From: Methanosarcina sp. UBA289
Lineage (GTDB): Archaea > Halobacteriota > Methanosarcinia > Methanosarcinales > Methanosarcinaceae
Direction: 5' to 3'
DNA length: 64,000 nucleotides
NCBI GenBank assembly: GCA_002496565.1
Contig: DAKJ01000004.1
Location: 9,792-73,791, forward strand
Positions within the stretch are counted from its first letter, which is position 1. Each line of letters opens with the position of its first letter. The notes beneath the pieces were generated by a model. It saw only the letters and a program-made list of their open reading frames with translations. It made no database searches and was not told where the DNA came from. Positions 8,690-18,082 of this stretch are shown here, in pieces. The translations under genes and the position numbers were made by a program.

Positions 8690-9571
8690 ATGACTCGCAC
8701 AAAACAAAATATCGAAACGGATTTTTTCAGGCAGCTTGACCGCTTTACCTTCTCTGTCCGAAAAAGAGTCTCGACCGTTTATGCCGGAAACCGGCCCTCT
8801 ACCCGAAGCGGTCACGGCATCGATACCATAGGGTTCAGGGAATATGATCTTAACGACAGCCTGAAAGATATAGACTGGAAAGCCTATGCGAGAACTGAAA
8901 AGCTCTATGTGCGTCAGTTTGAGGAAGAGAAAACCCTTACGACCCATATCCTTCTGGACGCCAGCAAAAGTATGGATTACCCTGAAAAAGGGACTTCGAA
9001 GTTCGAATATGCTGCCATGCTTGCGGCAGGTTATGCCTACATGGTAACAAAATATAATGATAGGTTTGCAATCTCAACATTTACACAGGAAATCGATATA
9101 AACAAACCCAGTCGCGGGCGAAAAAACCTTTTGCGTGCAATCGACAGGCTGACAGAGCTCGAACTTTCAGGAGGAACTTCCATCGGGGAAGCTGTCCTAA
9201 AATACAGCCGGGAAATCAAGTCCAGATCTCTTGTAATCCTTATCTCGGACTTTCTTCAGGAACCCGAAGCAATAGAAACCGCAGTTTCCAGGCTATCTGA
9301 CCATGATCTGATTCTGATCCAGGTACTCGATCCCACGGAAAAAGTGCTTCCCGTCCAAGGTAACAGTAAACTTGTAGACCTTGAAACCGGAGAGGAGATC
9401 AGGACTTATGTTAGTGAAAAGTTCAAAGAGCGGTACCTTGAAAAGCTTGACGATCACAGCGCAAGGATCAAAAAAGCCTGCATGAAGACCGGAGCCGAAT
9501 TCTATAGTTTTACAACCGATACTCCTATCTTTGACGCTTTCTACTATACCATCAGGAGAAGGAGACGCTAA
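8690..9571 (+). CDS. DUF58 protein with a VWA-like fold
   Basis: 293 residues. The DUF58 core is GFREYDLNDSLKDIDWKAYA followed by RTEKLYVRQFEEE (about residues 45-75). A VWA-like region follows with ILLDASKSMDY (D-x-S-x-S MIDAS start), then GGTSIGEA and VILISDFLQEPE. DUF58 proteins occur almost always with MoxR ATPases and VWA membrane proteins, where they are thought to be the adaptor. No membrane segment. The ATG lacks a strong Shine-Dalgarno. The next gene starts three bases after the stop, so they are surely cotranscribed. Confidence 0.9.
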   Translation: MTRTKQNIETDFFRQLDRFTFSVRKRVSTVYAGNRPSTRSGHGIDTIGFREYDLNDSLKDIDWKAYARTEKLYVRQFEEEKTLTTHILLDASKSMDYPEKGTSKFEYAAMLAAGYAYMVTKYNDRFAISTFTQEIDINKPSRGRKNLLRAIDRLTELELSGGTSIGEAVLKYSREIKSRSLVILISDFLQEPEAIETAVSRLSDHDLILIQVLDPTEKVLPVQGNSKLVDLETGEEIRTYVSEKFKERYLEKLDDHSARIKKACMKTGAEFYSFTTDTPIFDAFYYTIRRRRR

Positions 9572-9573
9572 AA

Positions 9574-11451
9574 ATGCCTTTTGAAAATCCCCTTGCTCTT
9601 GCCGCTCTCCTGAGTGTCGTCCCGCTTATCATTATTTATATGCTCCGTCCCAAGCCGGCGGTACTTTCAATTCCCTCACTCATGTTTGTCCTTAAACTCG
9701 AGAGGGAAAGAAAACGGGTTTATGCCTCACTCACCAAAATTATTCGGGATCCGCTTTTCCTTATCCAGCTCCTTATGCTGATCCTGCTTTCCATTGCGGC
9801 AGCAGGCTATTACTACAATTCGGAAGAGCCCCTGAGCGGAGAGCATACCGTAATAATCCTCGATACTTCTGCAAGCATGCAGACTGATTCCCGCTTTGAG
9901 GATGCGGTTAAGATTGCTGACGGCTATGTAAGCAAGAAAAACAGTATAATTCTGGCCTCTGATACTCCTCTGCTCGCTCTTGAAAGAGAAGATGCCTCGG
10001 CTGCACATGATATTTTCAAGAAGGTTAAGTCAGGGGCAGGCACTGCCGACCTGTCTGCAGCAATTACCACAGGCATGCGGTATCTTTCCACGGAAGGAGG
10101 AAGGATTATCGTTGTTTCGGATTTCACCAACTATAAAGGCGATGACCCGGTTGCTTCCAAGAACCTGGCTGAATCCTACGGGATTGAGGTGAATTTCATA
10201 AAAGTAGGAAAGCCTGCCGATAATATCGGAATCATCAATGGCTGGATCGAAGCCACGGACGGAGAATACGGCTATACTGGGGTAATCAAGAATTACATGG
10301 ATCATAATGAGAGTGTTAAAATCGAAACTGGCAGAGGAACTTCAGGAAACGCCTCAAAGTCCTTCTCCCTTGAGATCCCTGCAGGCGGGACAAACCAGTT
10401 CACGCTAGGAAACCTGGGGCCAGGCATTACAACAGTCCGGCTCGATGTTGAAGATGGCCTGCCTGTTGACAATAAAGCCTATATCTCCATTCCTGAGACC
10501 TCAAGCCAGCGTATACTCTATGTTACTGATAACGGAAAACTGCCTTCGAAAACCGCACTTTCCCTGCTTCCGAACAGTAACCTGACAGTTTCAAAATCCG
10601 TGCCTGCCGAGCTTGACAATTATACTCTTGTCGTGCTTGCACAGAAAGAGACACCAATCGGCAATAGTTCGGTCGAAAGAATCGAAAGTTATGTCCGGAA
10701 CGGAGGAAACGCGGTCTTTATTGCAAGCGGAGCCCTTGTTCCCGAGAAAACCGAAGTCGACCTTCTCAAGATCCTGCCTGTGAAACCCTTGAGGCTTGAA
10801 GAGGACGAAAACGGAATTGGAGTTGAGGAAGTCCTGAAAAGCAGTATAACGAAGGACATAAGGAGCGAGGAAATCTCGGTCCGTAAATACCTTAATGCAA
10901 CCGAAAGGACCGATTCGACGACCCTTGTAAAGCTTAAGAATGGAGTTCCTGTACTGAGTTACTGGCAGACAGGCAAGGGAACGGTTTTCTATATGGGGCT
11001 GAGTGATGAACTAGGAGAAAATTCCTGGAACAATTTCCACAACCTTCCAGAGTATCCTGTCTTCTGGATTAAACTTGTTCAATGGCTCGGAGGGACAGGA
11101 GATATTTCCGAATATAATCTGAATACCGGCACATTGAACTCTCTTTCGAAGACCGAGGAAATCCGTACACCCTCTAAGACTTTCACTTCAAACCGCATTC
11201 TCTTTGACGAGGCTGGAATCTACGAACTTTCAGGGAAGAAAATTGCAGTGAATCTATACAATGACAGAGAATCTAACACTACAGTTGATGCTTCGGAATT
11301 GACCGAGCGGGCTGTTGCGGAAGATGGGCCCAAACTTGTGAAGGAAGATTCCTACACTGCCAAAAATGACATTACTCATTATCTTATAGGAATTATGTTC
11401 CTGCTCATACTGCTTGAAATTCTTATTGTGCGCCAGCGGGGTGAACTATGA
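9574..11451 (+). CDS. BatA-like membrane protein with VWA domain
   Basis: 625 residues. The N-terminus (MPFENPLALAALLSVVPLII and the following YMLRPK) is the BatA/aerotolerance N-terminal membrane domain with two membrane helices (about 5-25 and 58-80). A VWA domain follows with TVIILDTSASMQTD (intact DxSxS) and IIVVSDFTNY. The middle has a beta-rich region and a glutamine-amidotransferase-like Rossmann segment (YVRNGGNAVFIASG). A third membrane helix is at the C-terminus (HYLIGIMFLLILLEILIV). The VWA part should face outside or between helices and bind a metal-dependent partner. Shine-Dalgarno GGAGAAGGAG lies in the end of the DUF58 gene. Overlaps the next gene by ATGA. Confidence 0.88.
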   Translation: MPFENPLALAALLSVVPLIIIYMLRPKPAVLSIPSLMFVLKLERERKRVYASLTKIIRDPLFLIQLLMLILLSIAAAGYYYNSEEPLSGEHTVIILDTSASMQTDSRFEDAVKIADGYVSKKNSIILASDTPLLALEREDASAAHDIFKKVKSGAGTADLSAAITTGMRYLSTEGGRIIVVSDFTNYKGDDPVASKNLAESYGIEVNFIKVGKPADNIGIINGWIEATDGEYGYTGVIKNYMDHNESVKIETGRGTSGNASKSFSLEIPAGGTNQFTLGNLGPGITTVRLDVEDGLPVDNKAYISIPETSSQRILYVTDNGKLPSKTALSLLPNSNLTVSKSVPAELDNYTLVVLAQKETPIGNSSVERIESYVRNGGNAVFIASGALVPEKTEVDLLKILPVKPLRLEEDENGIGVEEVLKSSITKDIRSEEISVRKYLNATERTDSTTLVKLKNGVPVLSYWQTGKGTVFYMGLSDELGENSWNNFHNLPEYPVFWIKLVQWLGGTGDISEYNLNTGTLNSLSKTEEIRTPSKTFTSNRILFDEAGIYELSGKKIAVNLYNDRESNTTVDASELTERAVAEDGPKLVKEDSYTAKNDITHYLIGIMFLLILLEILIVRQRGEL

Positions 11452-13937
11452 ATTTATCTCTTGAACATCCCGAAATGCTCTTCCTGATAGTCCCTGTGTT
11501 TATTGCGGGATTCTATCTCTTGCGGAAGACAAAAACGAAACTTGTAGAATGGAGAATGCTTGTCGCTATTCTGCTTGTGCTTGCCCTGACTTCTCCATAT
11601 ACTACGGTTACACAGACAATTAACGAAAAAGATCCCTCTCTTGTGCTGGTTCAGGACCAGACCTCAAGTATGAGTCTCTTTCCTGAAGGAGCAGGTACTG
11701 AACTGTATAAGGCCCTGGTAGCCAATAACCCTACAACTTTAGTCAAGCTAACCGGAGATAAAACCTCACTTGGAGATACCGTTACGCAGTATGCGGGCAG
11801 CGGGAACCAGATCGTGCTTGTCAGCGACGGAAACAGTAATGCAGGCAAGGATCTCACAGAAGCTTTGGAGTTTGCAAAAGAAACCGACACGCCTGTTTAT
11901 CTTGTCCAGCCCGAACTTCAGGTGAATGACCTAAGTGTCGAAATGCTCGGAGATAAAACGGTTGTTGTGGATAACCAGAACGAGTTCAATATAGTTGTCC
12001 GCCAGGCTTCAAATCAGAGTGTCAGCTATCTCCTGGAGGTGTATGTGGACGGAGAGCTTTCCCAGAGCAGGGATTTTACTCTGGAGGGCAGGAATAACAT
12101 TGATGATCCCATTAAGATTAATCAGGCTTTTAACAACACCCTCGGCGCCCATGAACTCAGGGTAAAGATCACTCCGCATGGAGAGGATCAAAATGCGGTT
12201 AACAATGAATTTTCCAAGTCCGTATATGTCATTCCAAAACCGAAGCTGACACTTATTACAAGTGAGCCCGATTCTCCTCTCGGCAGGATTCTGGACAGCC
12301 TTTACAATGTCTCAGCAGTTAGCACTTACCCCGGAGCAGCGGCTCTTGAGGGTAGCAAAGCTCTGGTGCTTGACAACCGGCTCATGAATTCCTTTTCCGA
12401 AGCCCAGATGAAAGAAATCAAAAACTATGTCAGCAACGGAGGTGGACTGGTCGTCGTGGGAGGAGAAAAGGCTTACAATTATGGAGGATACCTTAACTCT
12501 TCGCTTGAAGAAATCCTGCCTGTGCTTTCAAAGCCTTCTGAATATAAGGGAGGAAGAAACCTAGTCCTGATCCTTGATGTCTCTCCTAGTACTGCAGCCC
12601 ACAAATCTCAGGGAGATATACTGGCAAATGCTGTCTATATTATCCAGAATGAAAATCTCAGAGATGCAAATGCCGAAATTATCGCCTTCGGAAGTAAAGG
12701 ATATGATGTTTCAGGAGGGTTTATGTTTCTCGGCCTTGGCCAGAATCGGGAAGCTCTGAAAGATAAGATTTCGCAACTGGTTCCCGATGAGAAGAGCAAG
12801 ACTTCCTTAGACGCAGGACTTAACACGTCAAAAGACATGCTTACCGGAAAGGACGGCGAACTTGATGCTATTGTTATTTCAGACGGAGCAATCAAGGATT
12901 CCTACGGTCCAAGCCTTCAGGCTGCAAAAGAACTTAAGAAACTCGGTGTGAATCTGTATTTTATCCACATTCGCTCGGTAGCTCCTTCCCAAACGAATGA
13001 AACCAGACAGTATTATGCTGAAAACTTGATGAAGGAACTTGGGCTTGAAGATAACTATTTCCATATTAATATGGGCGAAAGGGCAAACATAGGTTTTGAA
13101 CCTACAAAAAAGCCTTCTGAAGAGGACGAAGAAGAGGAAGCTGAACTTGACACTTACCCTCTGATTGAGTATTCTCCTGACCACTTTATTACGAAAAATG
13201 TGAATCTCACAAATGCCAGTATTACGGGATATAATGAAGTAACTCCAAAGGCCGGGGCTGAGCGCCTGGTTATTACGTCTACTGGAAAGCCTGTGCTTAC
13301 TACTTGGCGTTTCGGGCTTGGAAGAGTTGCGGCTTTTACAACGGACGATGGGGAAGGAGAAGGTTCTCGCTGGGCAACTGCCCTTTATAATGGCTCAAGT
13401 GCAAGACTTATTTCAGGCACTATAAACTGGGCAATAGCAAACCCGAGAGCTGAAGAAGGAGCTGTTGTGGATAGCCCGGACACTTGGCTTGGGACTCCTT
13501 CCAACCTGACTCTTACGATGTATGACGAGGGAATTCCGCAGCTAAAGCTGGATGGTAGCTCCCTCGACCTTGCTTTAACCGGAAGGAGTACCTACGAGAC
13601 AAGTGTAAATCCCGAAACCACCGGAATCCATGATATCTCAGGTTACCCGCTTGCGGTAAATTACCAGCTTGAGTCTCGAGATGTTGGGCTCAATGAAGAT
13701 ATAGAGTCTCTTATCGTCGCAACCGGAGGGAAAATTTACAATGAAAAGGAGGCAAGAGCCCTTCTCCTGAAAGATGCGCGGCAGAACTCAGAGAGACAGG
13801 CTGAGGAGCAGGTAAGCCTGAAAATGTATGTGCTCATTACTGCGCTTGTGCTCTATCTGGGAGAAATTCTTGCCAGGCGCATAAGGGAAATGAGAAAGCT
13901 CAAGAATGCGCAGGTTGAGATCGAAGCTAGAACATAA
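11448..13937 (+). CDS. Large VWA membrane protein
   Basis: 829 residues, starting in the ATGA overlap with the preceding gene. Two membrane helices sit at the N-terminus (about 11-25 and 36-52) and one near the C-terminus (SLKMYVLITALVLYLGEILA). Residues about 65-160 look like a first, degenerate VWA domain (LVLVQDQTSSMSLF, IVLVSDGNSN). A GATase1-like segment (YVSNGGGLVVVGGEKAYNYG) comes before a second VWA domain (NLVLILDVSPSTAAH, IVISDGAIKD), in which the MIDAS is DxSxS-like. This closes the operon and is the probable outward-facing component of the MoxR-driven complex. What it assembles or handles cannot be seen from the sequence. Confidence 0.85.
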   Translation: MNLSLEHPEMLFLIVPVFIAGFYLLRKTKTKLVEWRMLVAILLVLALTSPYTTVTQTINEKDPSLVLVQDQTSSMSLFPEGAGTELYKALVANNPTTLVKLTGDKTSLGDTVTQYAGSGNQIVLVSDGNSNAGKDLTEALEFAKETDTPVYLVQPELQVNDLSVEMLGDKTVVVDNQNEFNIVVRQASNQSVSYLLEVYVDGELSQSRDFTLEGRNNIDDPIKINQAFNNTLGAHELRVKITPHGEDQNAVNNEFSKSVYVIPKPKLTLITSEPDSPLGRILDSLYNVSAVSTYPGAAALEGSKALVLDNRLMNSFSEAQMKEIKNYVSNGGGLVVVGGEKAYNYGGYLNSSLEEILPVLSKPSEYKGGRNLVLILDVSPSTAAHKSQGDILANAVYIIQNENLRDANAEIIAFGSKGYDVSGGFMFLGLGQNREALKDKISQLVPDEKSKTSLDAGLNTSKDMLTGKDGELDAIVISDGAIKDSYGPSLQAAKELKKLGVNLYFIHIRSVAPSQTNETRQYYAENLMKELGLEDNYFHINMGERANIGFEPTKKPSEEDEEEEAELDTYPLIEYSPDHFITKNVNLTNASITGYNEVTPKAGAERLVITSTGKPVLTTWRFGLGRVAAFTTDDGEGEGSRWATALYNGSSARLISGTINWAIANPRAEEGAVVDSPDTWLGTPSNLTLTMYDEGIPQLKLDGSSLDLALTGRSTYETSVNPETTGIHDISGYPLAVNYQLESRDVGLNEDIESLIVATGGKIYNEKEARALLLKDARQNSERQAEEQVSLKMYVLITALVLYLGEILARRIREMRKLKNAQVEIEART

Positions 13938-13976
13938 GAGAAGTCAAGAGCCCATCAAGGAGACCCTTCTTCTCTT
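13936..13976 (+). terminator. Long-loop hairpin after the VWA operon
   Basis: Overlapping the VWA stop codon, AAGAGAAG (starting at about 13956-13943 region, first arm 13936-13943) pairs with CTTCTCTT at 13969-13976 across a 25-base loop. It is the only hairpin seen at the end of the operon. No T run follows, so termination is uncertain. Confidence 0.3.
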
Positions 13977-14418
13977 GTCTCATAAACGGAACTATGGACT
14001 CACAATCCTTCTAGAGTTCTCAAAAATGATCCGTTTTTGGGGAGTTAATGGGGCTATTTACTAGGTTAAATATGAATTCTACATTCCGCAGTATTTTTTT
14101 TGAAAATGATATTTTATCAGATAGCGCTTTCGAAAAAAATCTAAGTAATCTGAGTTCTTAATGTCATTTGGGGAAAATTGAATAGATAATTTTTGGTCTC
14201 TAATACACCATACAGTTGCTTTTACCTTCTGCATAAAAGCCAAATAAATCCACGCTAGATTAAGAATCGATAGCACGAAAAATTATGAATATACTAAAAT
14301 TTACTGCAGAAAGTAGGAGCAGTATTTTAAATTATGATTTCTGCATATTATAAGAGAAAGGGTCAAAACAGTAGAAGTTTCATACTTTATTGTACCAGCT
14401 CTTTTGGTGTCCATTGTT
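13977..14418. other. Non-coding AT-rich stretch
   Basis: About 440 bases between the VWA operon and a repeat element. A 65-codon minus-strand frame (14079-14276) has no ribosome-binding site and no recognisable motif; I do not accept it as a gene. Nothing else stands out. Confidence 0.4.
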
Positions 14419-14548
14419 GAGCCGATCCCGAAACTCAAAATTTGATTTTTGAATCTTTTATTTGGGACAGTCAATCGAATATCTGATCATGAAAAACAGT
14501 CCTGAAACTCTTAATGATTTGGAATAAAATGGGTTTTGGGATAAATTT
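14419..14548. mobile_element. MITE-like repeat, copy 1
   Basis: A 130-base element with no coding capacity. Its left end, GAGCCGATCCCGAAACTCA, is an imperfect inverted repeat of its right end TGGGTTTTGGGATAAATTT. The interior phrase CTGATCATGAAAAACAGTCC is shared with copies at 59837-59961 and about 23525. The ends match those at 51758-51885. The structure fits a miniature inverted-repeat element mobilised by a transposase from elsewhere in the genome. Confidence 0.6.
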
Positions 14549-14587
14549 GTTAATAAATCTATTTTTCACCTCTCCACATGCATATTA

Positions 14588-15214
14588 TTAACCAATATTA
14601 TTAGGTTTCCTGGCTATTATAGTTCTTACTGCGTGCTGGTGGGGGATATTACTTGATTTACAATCAAATATATACTCATTAGAATAAAGCAGTTCCCAGT
14701 CTTTATAATAGCTTTGAAGTTCCTGACTCTCATAAAGGTATTCATTTTTACCCCAGTCAGGGGCAGTCTTAACATCCGGATGTTCGACAAATGTGCACAT
14801 TACATTAATGCCACCAGTTTTTGTATTAATTTTTATGTTCCCAAACTGGCGTTTCCTATTTTCTGGTCTAATGTATTGCAAAGTTCCAATCGAATAAACA
14901 ACGTCAAATATCTTAGGTAGAACAATATCGTTTATATCTGCTTCCATAGTTTCAATAGTTGTGTCTTTTTCTCTGGCTAATTTAACCGCCTTTTCTAAAC
15001 CTGCCGGTGCAATTTCAACAGCTAAAACATTGAAACCTTGTAGAGCAAAGAAAACACTGTCCCTGCCTTCTCCTGCACCTAAATCAATCAGTTTTTTATT
15101 GGTTATTTGGCCATCTGGAATAAACTCTAAAACCTTGTCCACCAACTCATTAGGTTTTTCACCCCAATAGTAATCAGGTTTCAAATAAATTTCTTGCAAT
15201 TTCTCTTTGTCCAT
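14588..15214 (-). CDS. Class I SAM-dependent methyltransferase (TehB-like)
   Basis: 208 residues. Motif I is LIDLGAGEGRDSVFFALQG (about 40-58), the acidic end of strand 2 is VLAVEIAPAGLEKA and motif post-I/II includes MEADINDI and VVYSIGTLQYI. The GAGEGRDS wording is typical of the TehB/tellurite-resistance-like and small-molecule methyltransferases that bind S-adenosylmethionine and methylate thiols, chalcogens or oxyanions. The true substrate is not predictable. No TehA neighbour; monocistronic, flanked by repeats and a dead transposase, so possibly acquired. Cytoplasmic. Confidence 0.82.
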   Translation of the reverse strand: MDKEKLQEIYLKPDYYWGEKPNELVDKVLEFIPDGQITNKKLIDLGAGEGRDSVFFALQGFNVLAVEIAPAGLEKAVKLAREKDTTIETMEADINDIVLPKIFDVVYSIGTLQYIRPENRKRQFGNIKINTKTGGINVMCTFVEHPDVKTAPDWGKNEYLYESQELQSYYKDWELLYSNEYIFDCKSSNIPHQHAVRTIIARKPNNIG

Positions 15215-15427
15215 TATTCATCTCTCCATCTTTTTTGAATATTATAGCTTGCTGCAAGACTCAGTTCCAAAATCTAGTGATAAAAGTAAGCATAACATCA
15301 GTATATAGATTTGCAAATTTATAATTGTGTAATAATGTTACGGCATAACAATGGTAAATAAGTCTTACTCTTAATAACTTTTTGGAACTCCTTCTCTTTT
15401 AAACCTTTTGATGGTTTTAATAATGAT

Positions 15428-15638
15428 ATGAATATATCACAAGAAGAGTTTTTCATAGAAGAACTCCCCCAGATTGTCCTATTTGCAGCACTCCTATGGC
15501 CATGACGGCTATAATCTATACACTAAACAATGTCTTGAAGAAATCAAGATTGGTCGATACAAACACTCAAATTGTGGTAATACTAATGGCCTTTATACTT
15601 CCAAGATCAAAAAGTACTATTTTTATATTATTCAATGA
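15428..15638 (+). pseudogene. Remnant of a transposase N-terminus
   Basis: An ATG at 15428 starts MNISQEEFFIEELPQI in one frame. The sequence then reads CPICSTP in a second frame and, from 15495, YGHDGYNLYTKQCLEEIKIG followed by RYKHSNCG in a third, ending at TGA 15636. Together they give the zinc-ribbon N-terminus (CPxC...CxxCG) of a transposase type common in Methanosarcina. The body of the gene is absent and at least two frameshifts are present, so it is dead. I cannot name the IS family with certainty, and no inverted ends are seen around it. Confidence 0.6.
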
Positions 15639-15888
15639 AAAGTAAGAAAAAGTTCAAGACTGATAAATGAATTGAGAGTAAGATTAAACTTACTAAAATG
15701 AAAAAACTAAGTATGCTCAATAGATCACAAAGTCATTCCTGAAATTGTTCAGATTATTTACTCCATTTAAATATAACATCTATTTTGGAAAATAGTTCAT
15801 TTTTAGAGAGTAGCAGAAAGTGTCGATTTTAGGTGAAAAATTCAATAAAGCATTTGAAAAATTTTCCTTGGAGTATTCCTTTGAAATA

Positions 15889-16485
15889 TTATAAATATGT
15901 TAGAAGAGTCAGGGTTATCTGCCCAAAAAAGCCGGCGAAAACCGGAACTATAAGATTATCATCGATTTTATTGACTGCAGTTTCCGTAAGGGTTGCAAGA
16001 AAAGCCATAACTAGGGAAACAATCGGGTTTCCTAGAATTACCATCCCGATGAGGAAATCAATAATAAATTCTGAAGCTGAGCCTTCAATCGATTTATCAT
16101 TTTTAAAGAGCTTTTGAAAAACTCTCCTTTTTCCATAGAATTTTCCAATAAGTGCTGCAGCCAGATCTCCGAAGGTAGCCATAAGGATTGCGGCATAAGC
16201 AATTTCTCGGCTGAACAGGGCTATTACTGAAATTGCTCCTAGTGCAAAGAATACGTGGCCTCCGAAACGGTCAGCTTCAGCTTTTCTGTATATGATATAG
16301 AAAAAAGGTATTCGAATTCCGTGCTCAACCCGGAAGTAGTCAAGAATGAGAACAGTTACAAGAAACAGCATGAGCACCCAGAGCACGGCTTCTTTTCCGT
16401 AATATTCATAGATGAGCACGATAAGGATTGAAACCAGGTGCACACTTTTTCTCAGGATTTCCAGGACAAATTCTCTGGACGGCAT
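15889..16485 (-). CDS. DGK1/SEC59-type polyprenol or diacylglycerol kinase
   Basis: 198 residues, almost entirely membrane helices (about six). Family features: RKSVHL near the N-terminus, FGDLAAALIGKFYGKR, KSIEGS and TETAVNKIDDNLIVPV, which together are the CTP-dependent lipid kinase pattern (dolichol kinase, phytol kinase, yeast Dgk1). Archaeal members are often labelled phosphatidate cytidylyltransferase-like. It probably phosphorylates an isoprenoid alcohol (for example dolichol for glycosylation) in the membrane. The start ATG at 16485 has no strong Shine-Dalgarno. It lies 340 bases downstream, in the same direction, of the sugar nucleotidyltransferase, which would fit a glycan or lipid-carrier role. 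Confidence 0.82.
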   Translation of the reverse strand: MPSREFVLEILRKSVHLVSILIVLIYEYYGKEAVLWVLMLFLVTVLILDYFRVEHGIRIPFFYIIYRKAEADRFGGHVFFALGAISVIALFSREIAYAAILMATFGDLAAALIGKFYGKRRVFQKLFKNDKSIEGSASEFIIDFLIGMVILGNPIVSLVMAFLATLTETAVNKIDDNLIVPVFAGFFGQITLTLLTYL

Positions 16486-16671
16486 GGCAAAAAGACTTGT
16501 CAGGATCTAATATAAAGTTATATCTATTTCTGGGTGTGCTTATTTTTATGTAGCCTAATGCTCAAAATACTGTTAGGAGGTTAATAGAAATGCAAACTGT
16601 ATAAAATCTGAAAAACAATCTGTAAAAAATGAGTGAGTAAATGGGCCTGAAAAGAGAAAATGAATTAATAA

Positions 16672-16818
16672 ATGTCCTCTAAAACAAGGAAAACCGGACA
16701 GACCGGAGGACTAGAAAAAGCGGAAATAAGGAAAAACTGGAAAAAACGCAGGAAACAAAGAAAAGGCCTGGAAAACAGCAGAAAGAGAAATATTCAGGCC
16801 CGGATTTTGAAATTTTGA
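16672..16818 (+). other. Possible 48-codon basic ORF in a purine-rich tract
   Basis: Between 16620 and 16820 the plus strand is nearly all purine. It contains an ATG-initiated frame (16672-16818) of 48 residues starting MSSKTRKTGQTGGLEKAEIR and very rich in Lys and Arg. There is no Shine-Dalgarno and the frame runs antisense to the 3' flank of the nucleotidyltransferase gene. A purine-rich strand gives Lys/Arg/Glu codons by composition alone, so this may be chance. On the minus strand the same bases form a pyrimidine-rich 3' untranslated region. No further gene is seen in 16486-16827. Confidence 0.25.
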
Positions 16819-16827
16819 GACCTGATT

Positions 16828-18006
16828 TCACGAGCCTTCACTCGCAGCATCATAACCAGAATTGATTACGGTATCCTGTATGCTTGAGTTTTTATCTATA
16901 GCGACTTCGGGCCAGATCTTAACTCCAGAATGTATTGTTGAATTACTTCCAATCAGTACTTTATGCCCGATAACGGTTCCATTTTCAAGGAAGCAGTGTT
17001 CTCCGATAACCGTTTCATCGGCCACTACCCCTCCTGAGATATTGGAATCTTTCCCTATGGACACATTATCAAAAAGATATGATGAAAGAATTTTTGCATT
17101 ATCCTCTATAGTGCAGTTTGAGCCTATCACGCTGTAAGGCCCAATAAGAACGTTATCGCCTATAGTTGTGTTTTCCCCTATCACTATTGGCCCTACAAGG
17201 GAAGAATTCGAACCTATGCACACATTGTTTCCTATGGATAGGGGGCCTTTTATTCTTGCGTTCTTGGTTGTGAAATTTCCTTCTATTGTTGTTCCTGGAA
17301 GGGCATCGAGCATCCAGCGCTGTGCCTGCCTGTAAGCCGCCGAACTTCCCACATCAGTCCATTTTCCCCGCACAAGTACACCATTGATTTTTTTGTCGGC
17401 TGCAAGCATGAAGGGGAAAAGATCTTTTGCAAAGTCGTATTTTCTACCTTCAGGAATCCATTCAAATATCGAGGGGCTACAAATATAAATGCCTGTGCTT
17501 GCAAGGTTGCTGAATATCTGGCCTGCTTTTGGTTTTTCCAGGAATCGATGGATCCGGTTATTAATATCCATGTCTGCAATTCCGAATTCTCTCGGGTCAT
17601 CAATCGAAAGAAGCCCAATGGTTACTGGGGCATTGTTTGCTTCATGGAAACGGTACATCTCTCTCAGGTCAAGGTTAAGGACATGATCTCCCCCAAGAAC
17701 GATAAATGACTCGCCTTTCAGGTACTTTTCAGCATTTTTAACGCCTCCTGCAGTTCCGAGCTTTTCTTTCTCATACACATAATCGATGTGCACCCCAAAC
17801 ATATGCCCATCTCCGAGTTGCTCTTCTATTCGCTCTCCCATATACCCCAGGGTCATGACTATTTCATTGAACCCTTCCCTTGAAAGATGCTCTATCAGAT
17901 GTCGGACTGACGGCTTATTGAGAATCGGTATGCTCGGTTTAGGATGCTTGAAAGTTAGCGGCCTGAGCCTTGTCCCTGCCCCTCCGCACATAATACATGC
18001 TTTCAT
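16828..18006 (-). CDS. Sugar-phosphate nucleotidyltransferase with left-handed beta-helix domain
   Basis: 392 residues. The N-terminal domain begins MKACIMCGGAGTRLRPLTFK, the NTP-binding signature, followed by KPSIPILNKP, GTAGGVKNA and VLGGDHVLN. Residues about 235-385 are hexapeptide repeats (I-G-x-N-x-x-I-G pattern) of a left-handed beta-helix, often an acetyltransferase or oligomerisation domain. Archaeal relatives are annotated as mannose-1-phosphate guanylyltransferase, glucose-1-phosphate thymidylyl/uridylyltransferase or GlmU-like bifunctional enzymes; the sugar cannot be decided here. It supplies NDP-sugars for surface glycans. Monocistronic, with a start well conserved at the signature. 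Confidence 0.88.
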   Translation of the reverse strand: MKACIMCGGAGTRLRPLTFKHPKPSIPILNKPSVRHLIEHLSREGFNEIVMTLGYMGERIEEQLGDGHMFGVHIDYVYEKEKLGTAGGVKNAEKYLKGESFIVLGGDHVLNLDLREMYRFHEANNAPVTIGLLSIDDPREFGIADMDINNRIHRFLEKPKAGQIFSNLASTGIYICSPSIFEWIPEGRKYDFAKDLFPFMLAADKKINGVLVRGKWTDVGSSAAYRQAQRWMLDALPGTTIEGNFTTKNARIKGPLSIGNNVCIGSNSSLVGPIVIGENTTIGDNVLIGPYSVIGSNCTIEDNAKILSSYLFDNVSIGKDSNISGGVVADETVIGEHCFLENGTVIGHKVLIGSNSTIHSGVKIWPEVAIDKNSSIQDTVINSGYDAASEGS

Positions 18007-18082
18007 ATTTTCCCCAGATGTTCTTATATGAATATATCATTAACGATTTTATTATTGTTATCTTAAAGGTTATTGACAATGA

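Noticed and set aside
14079..14276. 65-codon minus-strand frame
   Set aside because: No ribosome-binding site, no motif, and composition like the AT-rich surroundings.
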